Below, piece after piece: positions 8,875-16,625 of a stretch of 64,000 nt of DNA (position 1 is its first letter; every line of letters starts with the position of its first letter). Both the position numbers and the translations under genes were made by a program. The stretch comes from Rhodococcoides trifolii. Its GTDB lineage: Bacteria; Actinomycetota; Actinomycetes; Mycobacteriales; Mycobacteriaceae. The notes beneath the pieces were generated by a model. It did not search any database. It was not told the origin of the DNA and worked only from the letters and a program-made list of their open reading frames with translations. The DNA lies in assembly GCF_014635345.1 (NCBI RefSeq), contig NZ_BMCU01000004.1, positions 248,001 to 312,000 on the forward strand. Direction: 5' to 3'.

Positions 8875-8880
8875 AACCTA
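8875..8880 (-). promoter_or_regulatory. Candidate -10 box, leaderless promoter of the desaturase operon
   Basis: On the minus strand TAGGTT ends 6 nt before the GTG start at 8868. This matches the actinobacterial TANNNT -10 pattern for transcripts that begin at the start codon. No clear -35 is visible. Confidence 0.4.
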
Positions 8881-8953
8881 TCTGTGAATTGGCGTCTCAG
8901 TTACCGAAACGACCGATCCGGCCGAAGCGCTGGCGTGCAGCACTTCGACCGGT

Positions 8954-9008
8954 CCGGGTGAGTAGTGGGTGTTACCTACCCCACAGTAATACCCCTTGAC
9001 TCACCCGG
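8954..9008. repeat. Nested inverted repeat between reductase and msrA
   Basis: Outer arms CCGGGTGAGT (8954-8963) and ACTCACCCGG (8999-9008) are perfect. Inside them is a second pair, GTGGG (8965-8969) and CCCAC (8980-8984). The rest of the 210-bp gap holds nothing I can name. It could be the msrA terminator, though it lacks a T-run, or a regulator site for the desaturase operon downstream. Confidence 0.45.
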
Positions 9009-9078
9009 CTCACATCAGCCAACCCTTGCTGTGGGCGGTCACGACCACGGCCGCGACGTCGCCCACCACTCACAAACG

Positions 9079-9600
9079 TCAGGCAGTCGCCGACTCGGTG
9101 CGACGCGGGAGCTTCCAACCCGGGCGCACGAAGTGGCAGGTGTAGCCGTTCGGAATTTTCTGCAGGTAGTCCTGGTGCTCGGGCTCTGCTTCCCAGAACG
9201 GGCCCACCGGCGCAACCTCGGTGACGACTTTGCCCGGCCACAGGCCCGACGCGTCGACGTCCGCGATCGTGTCCTCGGCGACGCGCTTCTGCTCGTCACT
9301 CGTGTAGAAGATGGCCGAGCGGTAGCTCACACCGACGTCGTTGCCCTGACGGTTCTTCGTGCTCGGGTCGTGGACCTGGAAGAAGAACTCCAGGATGTTC
9401 CGGTACGAGGTCTGCTTGGGGTCGAAGACGATCTCGACGGCCTCTGCGTGCGTTCCGTGCCGACGGTACGTGGCGTTCTCGACGTCGCCGCCCGAGTAGC
9501 CGACACGTGTACTGACGACGCCCGGCTGCTTGCGGATCAGGTCCTGCATGCCCCAGAAGCATCCGCCCGCGAGGACGGCGGTTTCGGTTGTGGTGCCCAT
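9079..9600 (-). CDS. msrA: Peptide-methionine (S)-S-oxide reductase MsrA
   Basis: ATG at 9600 follows AAGGAGC; 173 residues, normal for the family. The active-site motif GGCFWG is at residues 12-17 with catalytic Cys14, followed by [12 protein letters not shown] and the conserved AVEIVFDP and FFQVHDPS stretches. It reduces methionine-S-sulfoxide in oxidised proteins using thioredoxin. It stands alone, with no MsrB fused or adjacent. Confidence 0.95.
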   Translation of the reverse strand: MGTTTETAVLAGGCFWGMQDLIRKQPGVVSTRVGYSGGDVENATYRRHGTHAEAVEIVFDPKQTSYRNILEFFFQVHDPSTKNRQGNDVGVSYRSAIFYTSDEQKRVAEDTIADVDASGLWPGKVVTEVAPVGPFWEAEPEHQDYLQKIPNGYTCHFVRPGWKLPRRTESATA

Positions 9601-9666
9601 GATTTCTTGCTCCTTCTGTCGCGGTCTATCGGTTCAACGAACGAGGGGCGCGTTTTGGTCCCGGGC

Positions 9667-11220
9667 TCACGCGATCGGCGGCACGATGGCCTCGATCAGC
9701 GACGGGCCGGGAGTCGAGTTGGCGCGCTCGATCGCGTCGACCAGCTCGTCGACCGTGGTGACGCGGACGGCCGAGACGCCGAGGCCCGTGGCGATCGCGG
9801 TGAAGTCGACGTCGGGCTTGGACAGGTCGAGCATCTCGAGTGCGCGGGGCCCGGGGTTGTCGGCACCGACTCGCAGCAGTTCCATCCGCAGGATTGCGTA
9901 GGAGCTGTTGTTGATCAGGATGGTCGTGACGTCGAGGTTCTCGCGGGCCTGGGTCCACAGCGCCTGAATCGTGTACAGCGCGCTGCCGTCCGACTCGAGG
10001 TTGACGACCCTCCGGTCCGGAGCGGCGATCGCGGCGCCCACCGCCACCGGCATGCCCTGTCCGATGGCGCCTCCGGTCAGCGTGAGCAGGCTGTGTCGTG
10101 GGGCGCCGGCCGTCGCGGCGGGCAGGGCGAATCCCGAGGTGTTCGCTTCGTCGACGACGATTGCGTTGTCCGGCAACGTGTGTGCGATCGCGGCGGCCAA
10201 GGTCATCACGTTCAGCTCACCCGTGGGGCGAGGAGTGTCCACGGCTGCACTCAGCACCGGCTCGGCCTCCGCGGCGACGTCACGGGCCACCGCTTCGAGG
10301 GCGCCGACGATGTCCTGATCGAGCCCGGCCAGCGTCTCGACCACGCAGCCCTCCGGGACGAGATCGCCCACCTTGCCCGGATACGCGAAGAAGGACACCG
10401 GAGACACCGCTCCTGCCAACAGGATTCGCGTCACCCCGTCGAACTGCTCCTGGGCGGCTTCCGCCAGGTACGCGACGCGATCGACGTTCGGCACTCCGGC
10501 ACCACGTTCGAGTCGGGCGGGGAAGCATTCGGCCAGCAGGTGCACCCCGGTGGCCGCTGCGATACGGCTGGCGGCGCGTAGGCCGCGTTCGCCCAAAGCG
10601 GGTCCACCGAGAAGAATGACGGTGTTCTGCTGCGACGCAAGCGATCTCGAAATACTGCTGACCTTGATGCTCGGCACCGCCGGTGCCAGCTGCGCAGGAT
10701 GAGGTGCCACCGGTTCGGCGCCCTCGGACCACGACACGTCCGCGGGAAGCACCAGGGTGGCGATCTGCTTGGGAGCGGTCATCGCCGCAGCGACGGCTTC
10801 GGCCCCGTCCTCGGCGACATCTCGCGGGAGTCCGGAGGTGTGCACCCACCCGGACACGGTGCGGGCCACCGACTCGATGTCCGACTGAAGGGGAGCGTCG
10901 TACTTCTCGTGGAATGTCGCGTGTGCGCCGACCACGGCGACGATCGGGGAGTGCGCCCGGCGTGCGTTGTGCATGTTGGCGAGACCGTTGCCCAGGCCGG
11001 GGCCGAGATGGAGGAGCACGGCGGCGGGCTTGTCGGCGATGCGGGCGTAACCGTCGGCGGCTCCGGTGGCGACGCCCTCGAAGAGGGTCAGCACGCCGCG
11101 CATCTCCGGAACCGAGTCCAGACTGTGCACGAAGTGCATCTCGGACGTCCCGGGGTTCATGAAACAGACGCTGACCTGCGCGTCGACGAGCGTGCGGATG
11201 AGTGCCTGAGAACCGATCAC
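9667..11220 (-). CDS. ilvX: IlvX-like thiamine diphosphate enzyme
   Basis: 517 residues from GTG at 11220; a longer reading to 11982 runs through the gene on the other strand and is not credible. The N-terminus (FMNPGTSEMHFV), the catalytic-glutamate helix FEGVATGAADGYARI, HLGPGLGNGLANMHNARRA, and LESDGSALYTIQALW plus a later NN as the TPP/Mg site match M. tuberculosis IlvX (Rv3509c, 515 aa) closely as I recall it. IlvX is annotated as acetohydroxyacid synthase but its reaction is doubtful. No small regulatory subunit gene is near, so a decarboxylase role is as likely. It is divergent from the MNIO cassette. Confidence 0.85.
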   Translation of the reverse strand: MIGSQALIRTLVDAQVSVCFMNPGTSEMHFVHSLDSVPEMRGVLTLFEGVATGAADGYARIADKPAAVLLHLGPGLGNGLANMHNARRAHSPIVAVVGAHATFHEKYDAPLQSDIESVARTVSGWVHTSGLPRDVAEDGAEAVAAAMTAPKQIATLVLPADVSWSEGAEPVAPHPAQLAPAVPSIKVSSISRSLASQQNTVILLGGPALGERGLRAASRIAAATGVHLLAECFPARLERGAGVPNVDRVAYLAEAAQEQFDGVTRILLAGAVSPVSFFAYPGKVGDLVPEGCVVETLAGLDQDIVGALEAVARDVAAEAEPVLSAAVDTPRPTGELNVMTLAAAIAHTLPDNAIVVDEANTSGFALPAATAGAPRHSLLTLTGGAIGQGMPVAVGAAIAAPDRRVVNLESDGSALYTIQALWTQARENLDVTTILINNSSYAILRMELLRVGADNPGPRALEMLDLSKPDVDFTAIATGLGVSAVRVTTVDELVDAIERANSTPGPSLIEAIVPPIA

Positions 11221-11227
11221 ATGTTCG

Positions 11228-11233
11228 ACAGTA
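11228..11233 (-). promoter_or_regulatory. Candidate -10 box for a leaderless IlvX-like transcript
   Basis: TACTGT on the minus strand lies 7 nt before the GTG at 11220, and no Shine-Dalgarno is present in the region between. The 126-bp divergent gap to 11347 must also hold the promoter of the MNIO cassette, which I could not place. Confidence 0.35.
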
Positions 11234-11346
11234 ACGGATCGGACACGATCGGTGGCCAGGTAGCGCTTTTGCCTGGTTCGCCCTGATACTGACACCAGGG
11301 GACACGACTTCACCTGAGCGGCAACAACGTTCGAAGGGAGTGTGTG

Positions 11347-12216
11347 ATGAACAACGACACCTGGGGGATCCCCAGCCACATCTTTCTCACCGGTTACATC
11401 GCAGCGGCCGCGGCCGTGCTGGCGTACGCGATCTATGTTCTCGCAACGCCGGGTCCGTCGGACCAGCTTCCGACGCGCCCACCTAGGCAGTTGACTCCCC
11501 CCGAGGTCGGAATGCTCGTCGGGGAAGGGCGCGCAGTGGCGGCAGCGTTGGGCATTCTGCGTGCCGGGGACTGGATCGGGCCGCGGCCCCGCCCGGACGC
11601 CGGCTCTCTCGATCCGTTCTCCCTCGCCTTGCTGCAGGCGGCGCGTTCCGGTGGCTACAAGCGCCTGCTGAAGCGAGTGCAGGGGCCGCTCGATCAGATG
11701 CGAGCGGACATGGTCGAACTGGGGTTGCTGGTCAGGGACTCGGATCGCCTGGCGAAAGCGGCCACCTTCCCGTTGACCGTGCTCGTTGTGATCGGCATGG
11801 TCCGGTTCGCGTTCGGAGTGTTCGCCGGAAAGCCGGTCGTATTCCTGTTCATCGTGATGTGGGTCCTGTGCATGGCAAACCTGCCGCTGCGGGCCTTCGC
11901 ACGGTCTCGTCGACTCACGCCGGCGGGGAAAGTCGAACTCGCGAGAATGAAGAGCGATCACGCCTACCTCTCGCCGAAACAACGCCCCGCGTACAGCACC
12001 TACGGTGCGCCGATGGCCGGATTGTCGGCCGCACTGTTCGGTGTCGCAGCGCTGGAGCTGTTGGACCCTGGCCTGGCCAAGGCAGCGGACTTCTCCGGAG
12101 GAAGCGACAGCGGATTCTCCTTCGGAGGCGACGGTGGCGGGGGCGGCGACGGTGGCGGGGGCGGCGACGGTGGCGGGGGCGGCGGGGGATGTGGCGGCGG
12201 GGGGTGTGGGGGATGA
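11347..12216 (+). CDS. TIGR04222-type membrane protein with Gly/Cys-rich tail (1)
   Basis: ATG at 11347 sits 6 nt after GAAGGGAG; an adjacent GTG at 11344 is the alternative. 289 residues. One membrane helix lies near residues 12-33, two more near 138-180, and a fourth near 220-238. Between the first two is the domain beginning LTPPEVGMLVGEGRAVAAALG, which I recognise as TIGR04222-like. The fourth helix ends in LAKA/AD at 243-248, resembling a signal peptidase site. The remaining 43 residues are Gly/Asp/Ser followed by CGGGGCGG. It overlaps a paralogue and then an MNIO gene, so the tail is the likely modification substrate. Confidence 0.8.
   Translation: MNNDTWGIPSHIFLTGYIAAAAAVLAYAIYVLATPGPSDQLPTRPPRQLTPPEVGMLVGEGRAVAAALGILRAGDWIGPRPRPDAGSLDPFSLALLQAARSGGYKRLLKRVQGPLDQMRADMVELGLLVRDSDRLAKAATFPLTVLVVIGMVRFAFGVFAGKPVVFLFIVMWVLCMANLPLRAFARSRRLTPAGKVELARMKSDHAYLSPKQRPAYSTYGAPMAGLSAALFGVAALELLDPGLAKAADFSGGSDSGFSFGGDGGGGGDGGGGGDGGGGGGGCGGGGCGG
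12133..12186 (+). repeat. 18-bp tandem repeats coding the Gly-rich tail
   Basis: GGTGGCGGGGGCGGCGAC is repeated at 12133-12150 and 12151-12168, with a third copy from 12169 that degenerates. It encodes (GGGGGD)n just before the two cysteines of the first TIGR04222 protein. Exact repetition indicates recent slippage or recombination. Confidence 0.75.
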
Positions 12217-13091
12217 CGGGCAACGCCTTCGTGGCCTGCTACATCGTTGCTGCGATCGCGTCGATTCTGATCGGGCTGTACTTCGCCGCGACTCCGGGCA
12301 ACCGCTCCTCGAGGCGTCCGGGGCGCACCCTCAGCCCAACCGAGGTCGGAATGCTCACCAGCGACGCCCACGCGATTGCCGCTGCTCTGGGAAGTCTGCG
12401 AGCCGACGGTCTGATCGGCGAGTTCGCTCGGCCCGGGCCCGATCCGTCCGACCGGTTCACCCGAGCGGTGTACTCGGTCGTCCGGCACGGCGACTACTCC
12501 CGCCTGAGATCTCGGCTTCGAGCCTCCCTGAAGCTCATGCGACAGGACCTGATCAAGCAGGGACTGCTGACGGGCGACGCCGATCGGGCGGTTCGGCGAG
12601 CCACAGCGGCACCGGCCGTCGTCACGGTGGTCGGAGCAGCACGTTTCGCGGTCAGCGTGCATAGCGGCGCACCCGAGAGTGCGATCGTCGCAGTAATGGT
12701 CGTCCTGGTTGCTGCCACGGTCGTGCTCAGAAGATTCGCTCGGACCCGTCGCTGTACCCCGACGGGCCGGGCGGAGTTGGCTCGGCTGAAAGAGGAGCTC
12801 GACTACCTCGCACCGCACATGCGACCCGCGTACACGACGTACGGGTCGACGATGGCGGGAATGGGAGCCGCGATCTACGGATTCCTGGTCATCGTGATGC
12901 TCGATGCGGATGTGGCCAACGCGGCCAATCTCAGCAGAGCCGGCAATCAGTTCTTCTCGCTCGGTGGGTTCGGCGGAGATTCGTCCGGTGGCGGATGCGG
13001 CAGCGACGGGTGTCGAGGGGGCGGCTGTGGCGGGGGCGGCTGCGGAGGTGGTGGTTGCGGCGGAGGCGGCTGCGGAGGTGGTGGGCAATGA
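12213..13091 (+). CDS. TIGR04222-type membrane protein with Gly/Cys-rich tail (2)
   Basis: ATG at 12213 overlaps the first copy's stop (ATGA); 292 residues. It is a paralogue of the previous gene with the same order: N-terminal helix, SPTEVGMLTSDAHAIAAALG, a central hydrophobic pair, and a last helix near 214-232. VANA/AN at 234-239 again looks like a signal peptidase site. The tail of 55 residues ends with six cysteines, each separated by exactly four residues, mostly C-GGGG-C. The first protein has the same spacing but only two cysteines. It overlaps the MNIO start by ATGA (13088-13091). Predicted membrane-anchored or released metal-binding or RiPP-like precursor. Confidence 0.8.
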   Translation: MTGNAFVACYIVAAIASILIGLYFAATPGNRSSRRPGRTLSPTEVGMLTSDAHAIAAALGSLRADGLIGEFARPGPDPSDRFTRAVYSVVRHGDYSRLRSRLRASLKLMRQDLIKQGLLTGDADRAVRRATAAPAVVTVVGAARFAVSVHSGAPESAIVAVMVVLVAATVVLRRFARTRRCTPTGRAELARLKEELDYLAPHMRPAYTTYGSTMAGMGAAIYGFLVIVMLDADVANAANLSRAGNQFFSLGGFGGDSSGGGCGSDGCRGGGCGGGGCGGGGCGGGGCGGGGQ

Positions 13092-13903
13092 GGGGCCTCG
13101 GCATCGGGTGGCGCCCCGAGATCGCCGGTGTGATCGCCGAGCTTCGCGGGCTGGGCTTCTGCGAAGTCATCGCGGAGTCCGTGAACCCGTCGGAGCCCCC
13201 GCCGCACCTGCTGGTACTGGGTATCCCGGTTGTGCCACATGGGATTTCGTTGTCGCTGGGTAGTGTCGGTCCGGTGGACGAGCGCCGCGTCACCCACCTG
13301 GCGGCGTGCGCGGAGGCGCTCGGTTCCCCAGTTGTGAGCGAACACATCGCCTTCGTGCGCGCCGACGGTATCGAAGCGGGTCACCTGTTGCCGATGCCGC
13401 GCACGAGGGAAGCTCTGGATGTGCTGTCGTCCAATATCATTGCAGCGCAGAAGTCGCTGCCGGTACCGCTTGCGGTGGAGAACGTGGCGTCCGTCGTCGA
13501 CTGGGCAGACGCCGACTACACGGAGAGCGAGTTCCTCACCGAACTGGTGACACGTACCGGAGTGCATCTGGTTCTCGACATCGCGAACGTCTATGCCAAC
13601 GCGCGCAACAAGAATCGTGACCCATGGGACGAGTTGCGGCGCATCCCGCGCGAGACGGTGGCCTACTGCCACGTGGCGGGTGGGTCCGAGCGCGACGGTT
13701 TCTATCACGACACGCACACCGACCCCGTTCCGGACGCAGTGCTCGAGTTGGTGCGAGCGCTGGCCGAGAACGGCCTACCCGCCCTGATGCTCGAACGGGA
13801 CGGAAACTACCCGCCGGCGCACGAGTTGTACGACGAGTTGGACGCGATCGCCGACGCGGCACGATTGCCACGGGTCACGCCGTTCGACAGGACCCCGCGG
13901 TGA
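13088..13903 (+). CDS. MNIO (DUF692) multinuclear non-heme iron oxidase
   Basis: ATG at 13088 gives 271 residues of TIM-barrel pattern. Conserved MNIO stretches are GIGWRPEI at 4-11, VVPHGISLSLG (metal His), VVSEHIAF (Glu-His), PLAVENVAS (Glu-Asn), LVLDIANVYANARN (Asp and Asn), CHVAGG with DTHTDPVP, and LMLERDGN. These supply the His/Asp/Glu ligands of the iron centre seen in MbnB, TglH and ChrH, which modify cysteines of ribosomal peptides. Overlaps on both sides tie it to the Cys-tail proteins and to a partner protein. It is cytoplasmic, so it would act before the tail is exported. Confidence 0.88.
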   Translation: MRGLGIGWRPEIAGVIAELRGLGFCEVIAESVNPSEPPPHLLVLGIPVVPHGISLSLGSVGPVDERRVTHLAACAEALGSPVVSEHIAFVRADGIEAGHLLPMPRTREALDVLSSNIIAAQKSLPVPLAVENVASVVDWADADYTESEFLTELVTRTGVHLVLDIANVYANARNKNRDPWDELRRIPRETVAYCHVAGGSERDGFYHDTHTDPVPDAVLELVRALAENGLPALMLERDGNYPPAHELYDELDAIADAARLPRVTPFDRTPR

Positions 13904-14241
13904 GCGGATTGGCCGAGCAACAGGCAGCACTGGTCCGCGCTCTCGTTGCGGGAGGGCCGATTCCGGCGGGCATCGACGCCACAGAAGTCGCGGTGGCGGC
14001 GCAGGCGTTGCGTCGGAAACGGGCGAGTGAGATCGGCCGGTACGACCCTCTCGTCGTGCACGCGTGCGGCGACCGGTTCCATGTTCTGTTCGACGAATGG
14101 GCGCGCGATCGCCCGAAGGTGTCCACCGCCGCGGACGCCGCTGCCTTCACCAGGCATCTACGCGACCGTGGAGTGCAGGTGCGGCCGAGTCGTCTGCGAA
14201 CGTTCCTGCGGCGTCGACAGCGCAACATGCACGGACAGTAG
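13900..14241 (+). CDS. MNIO partner protein, SCO6045 C-terminal-domain-like
   Basis: GTG at 13900 overlaps the MNIO stop; 113 residues. The opening QQAALVRALVAGGPIPAGID and RRKRASEIGRYDPL resemble, as I recall, the small helical domain fused to the C-terminus of DUF692 proteins such as Streptomyces SCO6045. Here it is a separate chain. In other MNIO systems a partner protein (MbnC, TglI, ChrI) delivers the peptide to the oxidase, and that is the likely role. The last 84 bp overlap the end of the minus-strand gene that follows. Confidence 0.7.
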   Translation: MSGLAEQQAALVRALVAGGPIPAGIDATEVAVAAQALRRKRASEIGRYDPLVVHACGDRFHVLFDEWARDRPKVSTAADAAAFTRHLRDRGVQVRPSRLRTFLRRRQRNMHGQ

Positions 14242-14814
14242 ATCTGTACCCATCGCGCGCACGTTCACGGCATTGATCGCTCGCAGTGGGTGCCATGCCG
14301 CGATCCTGCGCTGACGGGCCAGGGGGTCGTCGTCGGGACGAACGGTGGCGACCCCGTCGACCCACCGGTATCGCCACCCGACACGTAGACGCACACGCAC
14401 TTCGCTGTCCTGCAGTATGTTTCGAACGTACCCGGCCGCCCATCCGTGTTCGGCGATGATCCAGAAGTCGTGGCCCGAGCGCCCGTTGCCGACAGGGGTC
14501 CGCCGCGGCTGCCCGGAGACGCGCCCTCGAGTTTCGAGGATCGCAAGACCCAACGGGTTGATGTTCAGCGCGAAGAGGAGTCGCACGACGGGGTTGACGA
14601 GCCAGCGCTGCACCGTGCGAACCAGGTGGATCTTTGCCCGTGGTGCGGCCGTGGTGAGAACGAACAGGCCGACGTAGAGCCCGCTTTGAACGATCGCGGG
14701 GGTCGGACCCGCGTCGATCCCCAGCACGAATGGCGCCCAGGCGACTCCGAGCATCACGAGAGTCGCGGCGGCCAATCCACGGGGAATTCTAATACGATCG
14801 TATGAATTGTTCAT
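14158..14814 (-). CDS. Nitroreductase/F420-dependent (Ddn-like) family protein
   Basis: 218 residues from ATG at 14814; in-frame codons further upstream lie within the TetR gene and its operators. Two hydrophobic helices lead (LAAATLVMLGVAWAPFVLGI and LYVGLFVLTTA), followed by a split-barrel domain with ETRGRVSGQPRRTPV, the cofactor loop typical of Ddn-type deazaflavin-dependent quinone reductases. The C-terminal extension overlaps the MNIO partner gene on the other strand. It is divergent from a TetR gene with operators lying across both starts, so it is probably repressed by that regulator. Confidence 0.65.
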   Translation of the reverse strand: MNNSYDRIRIPRGLAAATLVMLGVAWAPFVLGIDAGPTPAIVQSGLYVGLFVLTTAAPRAKIHLVRTVQRWLVNPVVRLLFALNINPLGLAILETRGRVSGQPRRTPVGNGRSGHDFWIIAEHGWAAGYVRNILQDSEVRVRLRVGWRYRWVDGVATVRPDDDPLARQRRIAAWHPLRAINAVNVRAMGTDLLSVHVALSTPQERSQTTRPHLHSTVA

Positions 14815-14825
14815 ACGACTGTATG
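14792..14825. promoter_or_regulatory. Double TetR operator in a divergent promoter
   Basis: A perfect palindrome ATACGATCGTAT (14792-14803) and a near-palindrome CATACGACTGTATG (14812-14825) share the ATACGA core. Their centres are 21 bp apart, two helical turns. They cover the start of the Ddn-like gene and the TATGAT box (14822-14827) of the TetR gene, fitting autoregulation and joint control. Confidence 0.7.
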
Positions 14826-14834
14826 ATCCTCGGT

Positions 14835-15422
14835 ATGGCAGAGAAGTCAAGACCGGTGGATCGTCGCACCGCGATCTCCGATGCGATCCTCACGATCATC
14901 GCCGAACGCGGAATCGAGTTCGCCAGCGTCCGCGAGGTCGCTGCCCTGGCGGCGGTGTCGATCGGCACTGTCCAGCACTACTTTCCGACCAAGGAGGCAA
15001 TGCTGGCCGACGCGTACACAATCGTGTTCGACCGCATTCGGGCGCGACTGAACGGAATCGAGTACGGGGACGACCTCCGCCGAAATGTGACCATGGTGAT
15101 CGAGGAACTCCTCCCGCTCGACGATCGCCGCGCCGCCGAGATCCGGTTGCACGTCGCGTTCGCGGCCAAGGCTGCGACGTCACCGCCGTTGAGATCGATC
15201 GAAACGGAACTGCTGAAATCCGTTCACTCCGACTTGGCGGGTGCATTGGCGTCGATGTGGCCTTCGGGCACGGCTAGCGGTCGGCGCGCGGCGACGGCGC
15301 GTGCTGTCATCGCGTTCGCCGACGGTCTGGCTCTGCACGGAGTAAGTACGGACGGTCTGCTCACCCCGAGCGAATACACCGACACGGTGTCGGTGATGGT
15401 GAACGCGCTTCTAGCCGCTTGA
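14835..15422 (+). CDS. TetR family regulator
   Basis: I chose ATG at 14835 (195 residues) because TATGAT lies 7 nt upstream, as for a leaderless transcript; an upstream reading from 14802 would run through the operators. The helix-turn-helix is FASVREVAALAAVSIGTVQHYFPTKEAML, standard TetR. The C-terminal helices are ligand-binding and of unknown specificity, with AFADGLALHGV near the end as in many actinobacterial members. Likely represses itself and the divergent Ddn-like reductase. Confidence 0.85.
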   Translation: MAEKSRPVDRRTAISDAILTIIAERGIEFASVREVAALAAVSIGTVQHYFPTKEAMLADAYTIVFDRIRARLNGIEYGDDLRRNVTMVIEELLPLDDRRAAEIRLHVAFAAKAATSPPLRSIETELLKSVHSDLAGALASMWPSGTASGRRAATARAVIAFADGLALHGVSTDGLLTPSEYTDTVSVMVNALLAA

Positions 15423-15442
15423 GCGGGATACTCTGTCGACTT

Positions 15443-16624
15443 ATGGCCGACCGTCCGTTCACCGTGGTGGATCTGTTCTCCGGTGGCGGCGGTATGAGCT
15501 ACGGATTTCACGCGCACCCGTCGTTCGAGATCGTCGGTGCCGTCGACGCCCAACTGGGCAAGCCGAGCAGCCGCCGCGGATCGCTGGCGTGCAACACCAC
15601 GTATGCGCTCAACATGGGCATGGAACCACTCGACATCGACTTGGCGACAGTCGAACCCGCCGAGCTGCTCGATCGGCTCGGCATCACCGGCGTCGACGTG
15701 TTGGCGGCATGTCCGCCCTGCACGGGTTTCAGCCGGACGAACAGTCGCAACCACCTCGTCGACGACGTGCGCAACGCGTTGGTACCGCGGGTGGCTGCGT
15801 TCGCTGAGGAACTCAGGCCGTCCGTCGTCGTGATGGAAAACGCGCGAGAGTTGTTGAGCGGTAACTTCCGTGAGCACTTCGACGCTCTCCACGCTGCTCT
15901 GAAGCGACTGGGTTACACCGTCGACGCGAGGGTTCGGCTTCTGACGACGTACGGCTTGCCTCAGGTGCGCGAACGTGCGCTGATCGTCGCCACCCGTGAC
16001 GGTCTGATCCCGCGATCGCTCGACGATCTATGGGACGGGTACCGGATACCGCCGGACGTCACCACCGTCAAAAATGCTGTCGGACAGTACCGTTCGCAAG
16101 GTGCGGGTGAGACGGACCCGGCGGACTCCGCGCACGTGTCGCCGCGGTTCGTCTCGCAGACCAACCGCGAACGCATCGCTGCGATTCCACACGACGGTGG
16201 CTCGTGGCGCGATCTCCTTCGCGTCGCACCGAGCTACCTGACGCCGGCGATGGCCAGGCTCGTCGACCGGTCCATGCTGGGCAGTTTCCCCGACGTGTAC
16301 GGCCGCATGGCATGGGACAAGCCGGCGCCGACCATCAAACGTGAATGCGGGCACGTGGGTAACGGCCGCTACGCCCACCCGGTGGACGACAGGCTGTGCA
16401 GCCTTCGAGAGATGGCCGTACTCAACGGGTTTCCCGGCGATTACCGCTTCGGCGGCGGTGGACTGGCGAATCGGTATCGGCACGTCGGCGACGCGGTTCC
16501 GCCGTTGATCAGCTATCAGATCGCCGCTGCCGCGGCGTGGTCGCTGACGGGAGTGCGACCGGACATGTCCGAGGTGGTTCTTCCGAACACGTCTCTGCGG
16601 GCGTCGGACATCCGTCGCGGGTGA
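15443..16624 (+). CDS. Orphan C5-cytosine DNA methyltransferase
   Basis: ATG at 15443 is preferred; TTG at 15419 overlaps the TetR stop. 393 residues. Motif I is VVDLFSGGGGMSYGF, motif IV with the catalytic cysteine is ACPPCTGFS, motif VI is VVMENARELL, motif VIII is LPQVRERALIVA, and motif X is near RYRHVGDAVPPLISYQIA. The target-recognition region lies between VIII and IX. No restriction endonuclease or Vsr gene is adjacent on either side, so it is an orphan methylase, either regulatory or defensive against host restriction. Recognition sequence unknown. Confidence 0.9.
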   Translation: MADRPFTVVDLFSGGGGMSYGFHAHPSFEIVGAVDAQLGKPSSRRGSLACNTTYALNMGMEPLDIDLATVEPAELLDRLGITGVDVLAACPPCTGFSRTNSRNHLVDDVRNALVPRVAAFAEELRPSVVVMENARELLSGNFREHFDALHAALKRLGYTVDARVRLLTTYGLPQVRERALIVATRDGLIPRSLDDLWDGYRIPPDVTTVKNAVGQYRSQGAGETDPADSAHVSPRFVSQTNRERIAAIPHDGGSWRDLLRVAPSYLTPAMARLVDRSMLGSFPDVYGRMAWDKPAPTIKRECGHVGNGRYAHPVDDRLCSLREMAVLNGFPGDYRFGGGGLANRYRHVGDAVPPLISYQIAAAAAWSLTGVRPDMSEVVLPNTSLRASDIRRG

Positions 16625-16625
16625 T

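Noticed and set aside
9667-11982. 771-residue minus-strand reading frame
   Set aside because: Only the part from 11220 down matches the IlvX family; the rest is the antisense of the first TIGR04222 gene in high-GC DNA.
12000-13088. 362-residue minus-strand frame rich in Pro and Ser
   Set aside because: It is the antisense of the Gly/Cys tails (GGC codons read as Pro and Ala) and has no start context or family pattern.
12133-13088. GC-rich periodic repeats that might suggest a CRISPR array or satellite
   Set aside because: The repeats are short, lack unique spacers of constant size, and are fully explained as Gly/Cys codons.
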